Of a DNA stretch of 64,000 bases, positions 1-7,782 are shown piece by piece (the first letter of the stretch is position 1; each line of letters starts with the position of its first letter). Both the position numbers and the translations under genes were made by a program. The DNA comes from Paraburkholderia fungorum. Lineage in GTDB: Bacteria; Pseudomonadota; Gammaproteobacteria; Burkholderiales; Burkholderiaceae. The DNA lies in the NCBI RefSeq assembly GCF_902833645.1, contig NZ_CADFGE010000020.1, positions 62,001 through 126,000 of the forward strand, given 5' to 3'. The notes under the pieces were generated by a model that was given only the letters and a program-made list of their open reading frames with translations, was not told the DNA's origin and did not search any database.

Positions 1-8
1 ATGGAACA

Positions 9-218
9 TCAGGCGTCGATCGACATCGACTGCTGCGAAGCAACGAGCTTCGGCAACGGATCGCACTTGCAGATGCAAAGATCGTCGCTTAAAGCAGCGT
101 GCCGACCATCGGGCGCGGTCATCACCTGACGCAGACCATCGCATTTGATCTTGCCCGTCGTGTTGCATGTGGGACATTGCACCTCATCGCCCTCGTGGGC
201 GACGTCACGACCTTCGAA
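9..218 (-). pseudogene. Headless PAAR-domain remnant
   Basis: The minus strand reads about 69 codons of a PAAR-like tip protein ending in TGA at 9-11. It contains the paired-Cys segment CPTCNTTGKIKCDG and the tail LSDDLCICKCDPLPKLVASQ. Both are nearly identical to the intact PAAR gene at 4128-4418, so this is a second, diverged copy. There is no start: the frame is closed by TAG at 219-221, exactly where the resemblance ends. The front of the gene has been lost and the piece now abuts a broken DUF2235 gene. It is not expected to make a working spike tip. Confidence 0.7.
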
Positions 219-219
219 C

Positions 220-716
220 TAAATCGCGATGGGTCTTCAATGCCTCGGCATAAGCCGGCGCCTCGATATCGATCGTCCCCCACATCGCATGCTTAACGGA
301 GCTGTCGTTCAACGATTTTGGGCCGACGACCGCCTGATTCATACGGTCCTCGCCATCACTCAATCGGCGATCGCCTCCCGCGCCAAACGCGCCGCCCAAG
401 ACGGGGTCCTCAAACCAAACATCGGGTTTGTCGACCCAAGACGCTTCGCCGTTGAACGGTTGCCGACGCCGCTGACGTAGAAGCTATAAATTCCTTTGCC
501 CGGGGCATTCATCGAAGCGTCGAACAATCTTGCGACATTGCTCCATCGTTGTCCTGCCGCGTCAGCGTCCCGGTTGTTTCCAGTCCCGTCAAAGAAGAAC
601 GCGAGGTGAACCATGTCGGAACAATCTTGTTTCGCCGCTGGAGGCGTTTTTGGAACGTCACGCGTCGTGGCCGCTATGGTCTGCATCAACGAAGGCGGTT
701 GGGGAAGCGAACTCAC
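220..716 (-). pseudogene. Frameshifted, 3'-truncated DUF2235 (Tle1-like) lipase gene
   Basis: From the start at 716 the frame encodes the DUF2235 opening FFFDGTGNNRD, then SNVARLF and FYVSGVGN, as in T6SS Tle1-type phospholipases. Near 460 the match moves to another frame, which continues FNGEASW, VWFEDPVLGGAFGAGGDRR and DGEDRMNQAV. That order is the usual one for this family, so a single base appears to have been lost. After about residue 130 the sequence stops resembling the family and runs into the PAAR remnant. The first frame ends at 360. The start overlaps the end of the DUF3304 gene by 4 bp, as in a working operon. The DUF2235 assignment is strong; loss of function is inferred from the frameshift and missing tail. 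Confidence 0.75.
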
Positions 717-1165
717 TGCTTCTTTCCCTCCGGCTCCGGTCGTTCGTCAACATATTCCTTGGATGCCTCAGCAATTGCCGTTGCGTTCGGGTACACATGA
801 ACGGTGAGGACTTTGGAGTCGCCCGGCAATTCCTGTAGCACGGCAGTCGCGTGAATTCTTTCGCCCAATCTTGGAGCGCCTTGCCGGCCTCCCAGCGAAT
901 ATTCGATTGATATCGGGCCCGGTTTGACTTTCACACAGCAAACAATTTTTCCGCCGGCGTTGCCCGGTTCATACGCCATGAACGCACCGCCTGCGTATTG
1001 ACCGTTGACGGCAACATCGTAAATCGCACGAGGCCAGTAGTTGTAAACGGCGACATCGAGATTCATGGGCCTTTCCAGGCAGGCAGTGAGTGGCAATACG
1101 GACAATAACCCGACAATCAGGCGGCGGATCATGGAGTTGACCGCTGCTTCAGTTTTGGACTTCAT
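713..1165 (-). CDS. DUF3304-like lipoprotein, putative T6SS lipase immunity protein
   Basis: A 150-residue protein. A lipoprotein signal begins at the internal Met12 (IRRLIVGLLSVLPLTAC, lipobox LTAC), so translation may start at 1132 instead of 1165. The mature part has AVYNYWPRAIYDVAVNGQ and GGKIVCCVKVKPG, typical of DUF3304. Family members often sit beside DUF2235 lipases in Burkholderia T6SS clusters and are taken to be periplasmic immunity lipoproteins. Here the neighbour on the 3' side is a broken DUF2235 gene, overlapping by 4 bp. If immunity is its role, it now protects against a toxin the cell can no longer make itself. The start at 1165 overlaps the stop of an upstream remnant. Confidence 0.7.
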   Translation of the reverse strand: MKSKTEAAVNSMIRRLIVGLLSVLPLTACLERPMNLDVAVYNYWPRAIYDVAVNGQYAGGAFMAYEPGNAGGKIVCCVKVKPGPISIEYSLGGRQGAPRLGERIHATAVLQELPGDSKVLTVHVYPNATAIAEASKEYVDERPEPEGKKQ

Positions 1166-1711
1166 TCTTGTTGTCTCTGGTGTTTCGCTCGACTTGAATG
1201 GTAAGCAGATCGCGAATGCCCGACATCAACCGTCGGGACATTCCGCGGAAAGTTCTTCATGAGATCGTCAAAAGTCAAGACCTTCGACTTCACCTGTTCG
1301 AGCAAAGCGGCGACTTCCGGCAAGGCGTTGAACGAATCCACGTAAGCAAGTGCGATACGGCAATAATTGACGAGATCGCCGGCACCTTACAGTCTATATT
1401 GCCGTGCATTCAAAATCTGCGAGCGTAAAAATGCGTACTGCGCCGAATCTGATAGCCGACGACTTCCACGGCAATGACGATGCTTCGCTGAGGCTGCTAC
1501 CGCGCGAGCGCAGGCTCAGCTAGCCGTGCTTCAATACACTTTCTTCACTCGGCTGGATGTCAGCGAAATACTCTTCGACTTCAGCGTCGTGCTTTGCCAA
1601 ATAAATCGTCATGCCACGAGAAATTACATCCGCCAATAGAGGAGACCCATCGCCTTGTTGCTAACTGAATGGCGGGGTAGTCCGCGGGGTTAGTAGACTC
1701 GCGAACAGCAT
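1164..1711 (-). pseudogene. Degenerate coding remnants between immunity genes
   Basis: No intact gene fits here, but the minus strand carries protein-like pieces. One frame ends at 1164-1166 with GDLVNYCRIALAYVDSFNAL and EVAALLEQVKSKVLTFDDL. It continues upstream through an in-frame TAA near 1388 into YAFLRSQILNARQYRL. A further piece at about 1528-1660 reads DVISRGMTIYLAKHDAEVEE and then stops. The last codons overlap the DUF3304 start (ATGA), as expected for the tail of a lost upstream toxin gene, possibly an earlier DUF2235 copy. The family cannot be named with certainty. Confidence 0.5.
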
Positions 1712-2215
1712 TTAGTGCATATCAACTTTCGTCACAGGCGCTTCATTGACCCCGTCGAAAATCTTATTCGAAAAGCTTTTGTATCTTGAAGCTTGGCATT
1801 GCTGATCGAAAATTATCTTCCCATTTTTCGATACATAGACCTCGCCCGGCGAGATCGAGGACACGACATAAGTGTACGGCTCCTTCGAGAACTTCAAATG
1901 CAGGCCGCGAATGCTTCCTTCGGAGACGTCGGTGATCTTGATCGTCTTGGACGGCGAGGTATTTTCAGAAGGGAATGCGAAAGCATCGTCCTTGCTACCG
2001 TATCGGTATTGCACGTAGCCCCGATTAGGGGCGGTGTTGTTCTTTGCGCAAACGGAAACGGTCTTCCCGTTCTCCAGCGGACAACTAAAATAAACCTCCT
2101 CGCCTTCGCTGCAAAGCGTCTGTTCATCCTGCGACGACTGAGTCTGCGCATTCGCCACGTCATATTTGACGAGCGACAACACAACAACCATGAAAAATCC
2201 TGCCATACGTATCAC
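1712..2215 (-). CDS. Secreted small protein, putative immunity partner of the wall hydrolase
   Basis: A 167-residue protein with a signal peptide (GFFMVVVLSLVKYDVANAQ, probable cut after ANA) and a small mature domain with paired cysteines (CSEGEEVYFSCP, then VSVCA). The start is probably GTG at 2215, preceded by a strong GGAGGG; ATG at 2206 is the alternative. It overlaps the hydrolase gene by 4 bp. A periplasmic protein translationally coupled to a peptidoglycan hydrolase toxin is the classic layout for a T6SS immunity protein that inhibits the enzyme. The fold resembles small secreted lysozyme-inhibitor-like proteins, but that is inference from cysteine pattern and context only. Confidence 0.6.
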   Translation of the reverse strand: MIRMAGFFMVVVLSLVKYDVANAQTQSSQDEQTLCSEGEEVYFSCPLENGKTVSVCAKNNTAPNRGYVQYRYGSKDDAFAFPSENTSPSKTIKITDVSEGSIRGLHLKFSKEPYTYVVSSISPGEVYVSKNGKIIFDQQCQASRYKSFSNKIFDGVNEAPVTKVDMH

Positions 2216-3381
2216 TTCAATCCCTCCCAGTTATGAATCGAGGCGAAATTGTTCCGCCGGTCAACTATGTCGTTCATGTTCTCCTGGCTGATCGGGTGGC
2301 CAGGATGATGCGCAAAAAGCCCGGGATTGATCGCTCGGGTGATGTTGTCGACGTCGTCCTCGGTCGCCCCGTGATCGGCCGTTTCGTACATCCTGTTGTT
2401 GATCCAATATGCCGCTGCGGATCTCACTGCATACTTGACCTCGCCAACAAGCGCATAGTCGACCAGAAAGTCCAGATTCGCCTCGCTGGGCCAGCCCCCC
2501 GAGTTGTGCTGGTGCCATTCGGAAAATTTTTGGTACTGTGTTCGGCCTGTAATCTGGATCAAGCCTCTCCCACGGTATTTCCATCCATTCCCGCTCGCAA
2601 TGTCTCCGTTGCCATTTCTATTCGCATACGCACGATTGGCGATGGCCTGTTCATTGGCAGGATGCTGGGAAGTGCGCCCGTACGATTCGGATTCGTCGGT
2701 ATGTTGCTGGAAATACGAGAATTTTTGCCGCAACCTGTCAGGCGGATAGTTCAGGCTTTCGCCATCATGAACAGCCAAAGATGGGCCCGCCTCGCGCCGG
2801 ATTTGCGCGAAGAAGTGCTCACGTCTGAGTGGTTTGTCGAGCTTGAATAAATTGATATTGGCGTTCAGTTCCGTGATGGCAGCTTGCAATGTCGCAACGT
2901 TTGCACTTGGGAAGATGTGCTGCAACATCGGCAACGTAAACTGGAAACCGTAGCGATAAAAATTGCCGACCAGTCCGACCGGATGTATATGATGGACGTT
3001 CGCGCTCGCTGGCGTTAAGCCGGCCGTGCCCGACCAGAACCTGAGCTCTTCAATCCGCTTTTTCTCCGCTTGCCACACAGGCAACCCCGCATGCATATGC
3101 GAGTCGAGTGCATCCCACTTGCTTATGTCGCCGCCCCACTCGGTTTCATACCGCACGATCAGATGAACGATGCGATCCGCCAACCATGGCTTGCCGAGCG
3201 CCAATTGCAGTTCGTGTGCCGTGATCTTTCCGTCCTTCAGTCCCTGATCATCTATTGCATCCTCAAGTTTCTTGATGGTTTCATCGGAGCGCGCTGTGTC
3301 GAATGAATCTTCGAAACGTGCAATCTCGTCGGGCGTGCCGTTATCTGCGATATATAACGCACGTTCGAACATGACCGACAC
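2212..3381 (-). CDS. GH19-type peptidoglycan hydrolase effector, probably missing its N terminus
   Basis: The C-terminal half has the chitinase-19/endolysin signature GWKYRGRGLIQITGRTQY with ANRAYANRNGNGD before it. It should cut the glycan strand of the cell wall. The middle holds an EF-hand-like stretch (DDQGLKDGKITAHEL). The GTG start at 3381 is unconvincing: the frame runs 60 codons further upstream in protein-like sequence (AENKTWYAVSIADENNAQ, VELKSPWDWPGFDV), with no start codon, to TAA near 3567. A one-base shift there joins GYELDFGYAYDQDEKSSGF. The gene is probably a truncated longer effector, perhaps once with its own loading domain. It lies in a VgrG/PAAR cluster and is coupled to a secreted partner, which points to a T6SS wall-targeting toxin. 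Confidence 0.65.
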   Translation of the reverse strand: MSVMFERALYIADNGTPDEIARFEDSFDTARSDETIKKLEDAIDDQGLKDGKITAHELQLALGKPWLADRIVHLIVRYETEWGGDISKWDALDSHMHAGLPVWQAEKKRIEELRFWSGTAGLTPASANVHHIHPVGLVGNFYRYGFQFTLPMLQHIFPSANVATLQAAITELNANINLFKLDKPLRREHFFAQIRREAGPSLAVHDGESLNYPPDRLRQKFSYFQQHTDESESYGRTSQHPANEQAIANRAYANRNGNGDIASGNGWKYRGRGLIQITGRTQYQKFSEWHQHNSGGWPSEANLDFLVDYALVGEVKYAVRSAAAYWINNRMYETADHGATEDDVDNITRAINPGLFAHHPGHPISQENMNDIVDRRNNFASIHNWEGLK

Positions 3382-3677
3382 CGACGCGTCGAGATTCGCG
3401 ACGTCGAAACCCGGCCAGTCCCACGGGCTTTTAAGTTCGACGAGCGGATGTCCGTGATCGCATGCCCAACCATCGATCTGTGCGTTATTCTCGTCGGCGA
3501 TGCTGACCGCGTACCACGTCTTGTTTTCTGCTTCGGCGCATTGCGGGGCCGATCCGGTGGCGACTACGCCTTAACGAAACCTGAACTCTTCTCATCTTGG
3601 TCGTATGCGTATCCGAAGTCCAGCTCATATCCTCGCAGTGAACATGGCTAATTGCGCCAAGAACGGGACGTCACAGA

Positions 3678-4007
3678 TCAACCACGCGGGGCTAGGCTAA
3701 CCATCAAAAGAAGCAACTTCCCAAGCACAACGCCGGTAATAAGCCAGCCAAACACGAGGTAGCCGATCTCGCTTTTACGTCCAGCATCGTACTTCCAGCA
3801 CACAACGAAGAGTAAGGGGACGACGATTCCAGCAATGGCAAGCTCCTTGGGCCAATCGGCAAATGGTGCCAGCGGCCTAAGGGCGCTTGCCAGTAAGTAC
3901 CAACACGGCAAGCCTGGCAGTAACAACAGTCCTCCCAGAGCTATCAATCCTAGCCGATTAGCTCCAGATTTTTGTTCAGTGGATTCATTCATATATCGAA
4001 TCGCCAT
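3678..4007 (-). CDS. Small three-helix membrane protein
   Basis: About 109 residues from ATG at 4007 (a TTG at 4019 and an ATG at 3992 are other options). Three hydrophobic helices can be read: LGLIALGGLLLLPGLPCWYLL, LAIAGIVVPLLFVVCW and YLVFGWLITGVVLGKLLLLMV. No motif is recognised. It sits between the PAAR gene and the wall-hydrolase gene, all on the minus strand. Small membrane proteins in T6SS effector clusters can be immunity proteins or accessory factors; either is a guess here. Confidence 0.55.
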   Translation of the reverse strand: MAIRYMNESTEQKSGANRLGLIALGGLLLLPGLPCWYLLASALRPLAPFADWPKELAIAGIVVPLLFVVCWKYDAGRKSEIGYLVFGWLITGVVLGKLLLLMVSLAPRG

Positions 4008-4127
4008 GTCATCCCACAATGGGGATATTCCGATTCATCCTTTGCGAGAAGGCGGTTCAACGTAGCGACGAGCAGGCGCCTGTCATAAATGGCAGGCGGT
4101 GATCCGTGCGCCTGCGACCACCAGACA

Positions 4128-4418
4128 TCACACATCGACGGACATTGCCTGCTGCGAGGCGACGAGCTTCGGCGGTGGATCGCATTTGCAGATGCACAGA
4201 TCGTCGCTCAGCGCCGTTGGGCGTCCGCCCGGACCCGGCATCGTGAGACGCGCGCCATCGCATTTAATCTTGCCGGTCGAATTACAGGCCGGACACGCTA
4301 CGTCATCGCCTTCGTGTACGACGTGCCGACCACTAAATGACAGCGTCGTCGGCTGCGCTTGAACCGTTCCAGATACTGTCGTGTGATCGCCGTCGAGGAT
4401 TAGATATCGCTTTGCCAT
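4128..4418 (-). CDS. PAAR-domain T6SS spike-tip protein
   Basis: A 96-residue protein opening RYLILDGDHTTVSGTVQAQP. It has the glycine/histidine/cysteine-rich PAAR core (GRHVVHEGDDVACPACNSTG) and a CICKC pair near the end, which fits metal binding at the tip. PAAR proteins cap the VgrG trimer and help load effectors. The encoded vgrG is 3.4 kb upstream on the same strand, with the phospholipase toxin between them. A degraded second copy lies at 9-218. Length and start are normal for single-domain PAAR proteins. Confidence 0.85.
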   Translation of the reverse strand: MAKRYLILDGDHTTVSGTVQAQPTTLSFSGRHVVHEGDDVACPACNSTGKIKCDGARLTMPGPGGRPTALSDDLCICKCDPPPKLVASQQAMSVDV

Positions 4419-4438
4419 CTATCTGCCTATTATCAGAA

Positions 4439-5746
4439 TCACGTCTCATCGATGTACGCGACCAGTTCCCAGGCCACCTTCGCTACCTGCTGACGCGTGC
4501 CCATCATGCGGTCAAGGAATGCAAGCGTGCGCGGTTGATGTACGACCAGCGACGGTAACGTATCGCCCTTTAAGAAACGCCGCTGCGAATCACCCATCTG
4601 GCCCGCTTCGAGCTTCGCGTGCCAAACACCATCTTCGGGGCAGATATCGCCTGCGCTTGCGAGAGTGCCGAGCGGTACACGGGATGCGACCTTCGAGGGT
4701 TCGTCGGCCTGTGATGTCTTGTTCGACAACCCCGATAGCGGGAGGCCCGTAGCCGGATCAAGTTGCTTTGCCTTTGCCAGTTGATCGATGAGTTCATCGG
4801 ACGGCTTCTGCGGCAGTGCTGCAGCATCCTGCTCTTTTTGCCACTGGAACGTACCGTCCCACGGTGGGAGTTTCGCCGGCGGCAACGGCACAATCTTGTC
4901 GATATCGGGAACCTTCGGGTTGCGACCGTCGTTACGATGAATAAACTGCCCGATTAATTCGTAACGATGAGATCGCTCCATGTCCCGCTTTACTCCGAGA
5001 TAAGCTACCCGATCCGAGACAGATTCGGTTGCAAATCCAGCCTCAAGTGACAAAGCACTTTCAGCACTTCCGGCCTCAACGCCTCTTTGATACGCACTTT
5101 GCGCTTCGGCATATTTGCTGTCATTCTGTAGACTGATGCCAAGATAATTTGCCGATTCGGCATGACCTTGATCAGCCGCACACTGAAACATTTGACGTGC
5201 AATTTCCGGTGCCATATCGGCAGGATCAAGCAAGTTCCCGACGTAATACTGAGCATCGGCATTTCCGAGGTCCGCCGCCTTGCGAATGTACCGTCGGGCT
5301 GCATCATCATCGCGCTGGAGGCCATAGCCATTCAGCAGGTAATGACCGATATCGTAATAGCCGCTCGGAACTCCCGCTTTGATGAGTTGCTCGGCAAGAT
5401 CGACACTTTCTTTTTGGGGATTGGGCGACGACGCGGCTCCTGACGAGATCAGGATTTGCAGATTGTGGTTCGCCTTGTAGTGCCCATACGCTGCCGCTAT
5501 CCGATAGTAACGCGCAACATCGTTGAAGTCCTTCGGTCCGGCCTTTTTTTCAAGGAAGCGGCCATACTGGAAAAGCTTGTCCGCTTCAGGATCGACAGGC
5601 GGCAAATGGTCCACTTCCCGGGCACACGTGAAGGCGAGCTTCAGGCGCACGGCGCTAACATCGGGCAACGGGTTCATTGCGTTCTCGTTCTTCGAACAGG
5701 CCGACAACAGACTCACAACTGACAGCACAATGAGCGTTTTGCGCAT
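4439..5746 (-). CDS. Sel1-repeat lipoprotein (DUF6396-like), putative immunity to the phospholipase
   Basis: About 435 residues from ATG at 5746. A lipoprotein signal (RKTLIVLSVVSLLSAC) is followed by Sel1/TPR-type helical repeats between residues 55 and 235, for example YYDIGHYLLNGYGLQRDDDA and ADLGNADAQYYVGNLLDP. The C-terminal part has GDICPEDGVWHAKL. Lipoproteins of this kind regularly follow Tle5-type phospholipases, and Sel1 proteins are known immunity partners of that toxin class. The gene begins 2 bp after the phospholipase stop, so the two are probably co-translated. The immunity role is inferred from family and position. Confidence 0.75.
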   Translation of the reverse strand: MRKTLIVLSVVSLLSACSKNENAMNPLPDVSAVRLKLAFTCAREVDHLPPVDPEADKLFQYGRFLEKKAGPKDFNDVARYYRIAAAYGHYKANHNLQILISSGAASSPNPQKESVDLAEQLIKAGVPSGYYDIGHYLLNGYGLQRDDDAARRYIRKAADLGNADAQYYVGNLLDPADMAPEIARQMFQCAADQGHAESANYLGISLQNDSKYAEAQSAYQRGVEAGSAESALSLEAGFATESVSDRVAYLGVKRDMERSHRYELIGQFIHRNDGRNPKVPDIDKIVPLPPAKLPPWDGTFQWQKEQDAAALPQKPSDELIDQLAKAKQLDPATGLPLSGLSNKTSQADEPSKVASRVPLGTLASAGDICPEDGVWHAKLEAGQMGDSQRRFLKGDTLPSLVVHQPRTLAFLDRMMGTRQQVAKVAWELVAYIDET

Positions 5747-5748
5747 AG

Positions 5749-7782
5749 TCAATCGAGCGTGCTTCGCTTTGTTGTAGCAGTGAGAAATCCGACTAGCGAT
5801 GCAACAGGTGATTGCTTTTTCGAATTTTTCAGACTTTTGTTTTTATCCATCAACTGCTTCCAGGCAGAATATGCTTTTTCCATATTGTCTCCAATGGAAT
5901 TCGAATAAATAATATTATTGCCTGAGTCCGAGGCCACTCCAGCCTGTTGTGACTGTGCGGCCTTCGTATGAATAGCCCATAACCGCTTCCGGAGCGTCTT
6001 CGTCACGGCACCGTGCTCATGGCAGATGTTCAGTTCGCTATCGACCTCCATGCTACGCGTGTTGATGTTAGCCGAGCCGTGCGTGAGGAACACATCATCG
6101 ATGACCATGATCTTGCTATGTACATAGGTGTTCATCCAGTTTCCTGCCGGAGAGTCAGGCGCAACCAACGTGCAGATTAGCGTTTTCAGTCCGTTGATAT
6201 CGCTCGGAACCACTGGCCCACTCTTATTGGCGTCGATCTTGCCGTTTACAGCATCCAATTGCTGTTGCAAGTCCTTTTTGCGCGCTTCGCTCTTGGCAAA
6301 AAACGGCGCATTCTGTGCCGCCGTGCCGGTTCCGTAAACTCTCACGGTCTGCTCACTGCTATCGATGTCGTCTATCTGCGACTGAAGACTGCTTTGCTGT
6401 TGTTGCAGTGCGTCGTTGCGTTCCGCTTTCGTCACACTTGGCATCGTATCCGCATGCCCAAGCGACTCCATCATGCGGTACGTCGAAACCTGTCCGTTTT
6501 CCAGCGCATCGTCGCTGGAATTGGTCACGACAAACAGATAGAGCGTCCCATCCCTGCCGGTGTCCCGTCCCCATGCAAGTTGTTTATTGACGGCGGCCTT
6601 GATCTGATCGACCAGCGGTGGCCAGCGAAAATACTGGTTCTCGATATACATGAAGCGGGACGTATTGTTCGTCACCTGCTTGTACATCGACCGGATATCC
6701 CGGCGATTCTCGGCTTTCTGCGACTGTGTGCGCAGGATTTGCGCCATCACAGGAGTGCCCTTGTCCTGTCGGACGGTGAGCCGCGATGCCAGCGCCTTGC
6801 GCGACGTAGTCAGGTCGACTTTCGTGGTGTGCTGCCACGCACGACAGAAGTTCACATTCAGATGTTCGAGGATCGGACCAGTGACGCACGCGGACATGTC
6901 CTGCCTAGGCGTCGCGCCATTGCGTCCAAAGCGCGGATGCATCCGTGCAAACGAATGTTTATCGTCGTCCCAATAGGCGTCGAGCGTGTTGTGCCCCATC
7001 ACGAAGCCCACCGCATGTTCCGGCGCGTCGTAGTCCACCATCACCATTTTCTGGTGATGTGACGGTTCGCCACCAAAGCCGACCGTGACCGCTTCCTCGT
7101 TGAGGCTTTTGTCGTCGCGAAAACGGGATTCCCGCCACATGATTTCCCAACGGTCCTTCAACGAGAAATCCCGCGTCGCCATTTCCACGCACGGGAACCC
7201 CTGCAAGGCAACGACGTGGGCCGGATCAGGTGGCGGCAATCCCGCCGTGTGTCGCGCCCGCAATTCCGCTGCCCACTTGTTCCTCGCTTCCTCCCATTGA
7301 GGTCCGATACCCGGGGCTGTCGCATGCCGATACCACTCGCGGTCATATTCCCGCTCCGTGTTGTTCTCGTTCTGCGTGAAGAAGTGTCTCCACCAGGTCA
7401 GGCCCGGAGTCGAATTCTCGGACATCTGCGCGATACCAAGGGAATCCGCCCAACACAGAACCCGGACCCGCACGCCTTGCAAGCCCTTTGTGATGAGCAG
7501 ATCACCGATATTCATCGACGCGCCGCCATCGCCGCGCTTGAAGTACATCGATGGCTGAAAGCCCCAACAGATGATATCGACACTAAATCTTGCTGAATTA
7601 ATAGCGTCGTAGACGGCACCGAATGCTTCCTCACCGTTCACCAGCGGCTTGTAGGAGCATGGCAGCGGGTGAAATTCGACGGGCCTGTTCTCGTCGGTAA
7701 AGTCCACGAACCAGGGTGAGCATACTGCCGCAGTCGATGTCTGGTTCTGTGCAAGCGGTGTCGTGATCGGCGCGCCGGTCAT
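5749..7782 (-). CDS. Phospholipase D-family T6SS effector (Tle5-like)
   Basis: A 677-residue protein with two HxKxxxxD phosphodiesterase motifs: HQKMVMVD with H243, K245 and D250, and HSKIMVID with H555, K557 and D562, the latter followed by GSANINTRS. This duplicated HKD layout is that of Tle5/PldA-PldB antibacterial phospholipases, which hydrolyse membrane phospholipids in the target periplasm. No signal peptide is visible, as expected for a VgrG-delivered toxin. The start overlaps the vgrG stop by 4 bp (ATGA), so delivery by that VgrG is very likely. Both catalytic motifs are intact, and the putative immunity lipoprotein follows directly. Confidence 0.9.
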   Translation of the reverse strand: MTGAPITTPLAQNQTSTAAVCSPWFVDFTDENRPVEFHPLPCSYKPLVNGEEAFGAVYDAINSARFSVDIICWGFQPSMYFKRGDGGASMNIGDLLITKGLQGVRVRVLCWADSLGIAQMSENSTPGLTWWRHFFTQNENNTEREYDREWYRHATAPGIGPQWEEARNKWAAELRARHTAGLPPPDPAHVVALQGFPCVEMATRDFSLKDRWEIMWRESRFRDDKSLNEEAVTVGFGGEPSHHQKMVMVDYDAPEHAVGFVMGHNTLDAYWDDDKHSFARMHPRFGRNGATPRQDMSACVTGPILEHLNVNFCRAWQHTTKVDLTTSRKALASRLTVRQDKGTPVMAQILRTQSQKAENRRDIRSMYKQVTNNTSRFMYIENQYFRWPPLVDQIKAAVNKQLAWGRDTGRDGTLYLFVVTNSSDDALENGQVSTYRMMESLGHADTMPSVTKAERNDALQQQQSSLQSQIDDIDSSEQTVRVYGTGTAAQNAPFFAKSEARKKDLQQQLDAVNGKIDANKSGPVVPSDINGLKTLICTLVAPDSPAGNWMNTYVHSKIMVIDDVFLTHGSANINTRSMEVDSELNICHEHGAVTKTLRKRLWAIHTKAAQSQQAGVASDSGNNIIYSNSIGDNMEKAYSAWKQLMDKNKSLKNSKKQSPVASLVGFLTATTKRSTLD

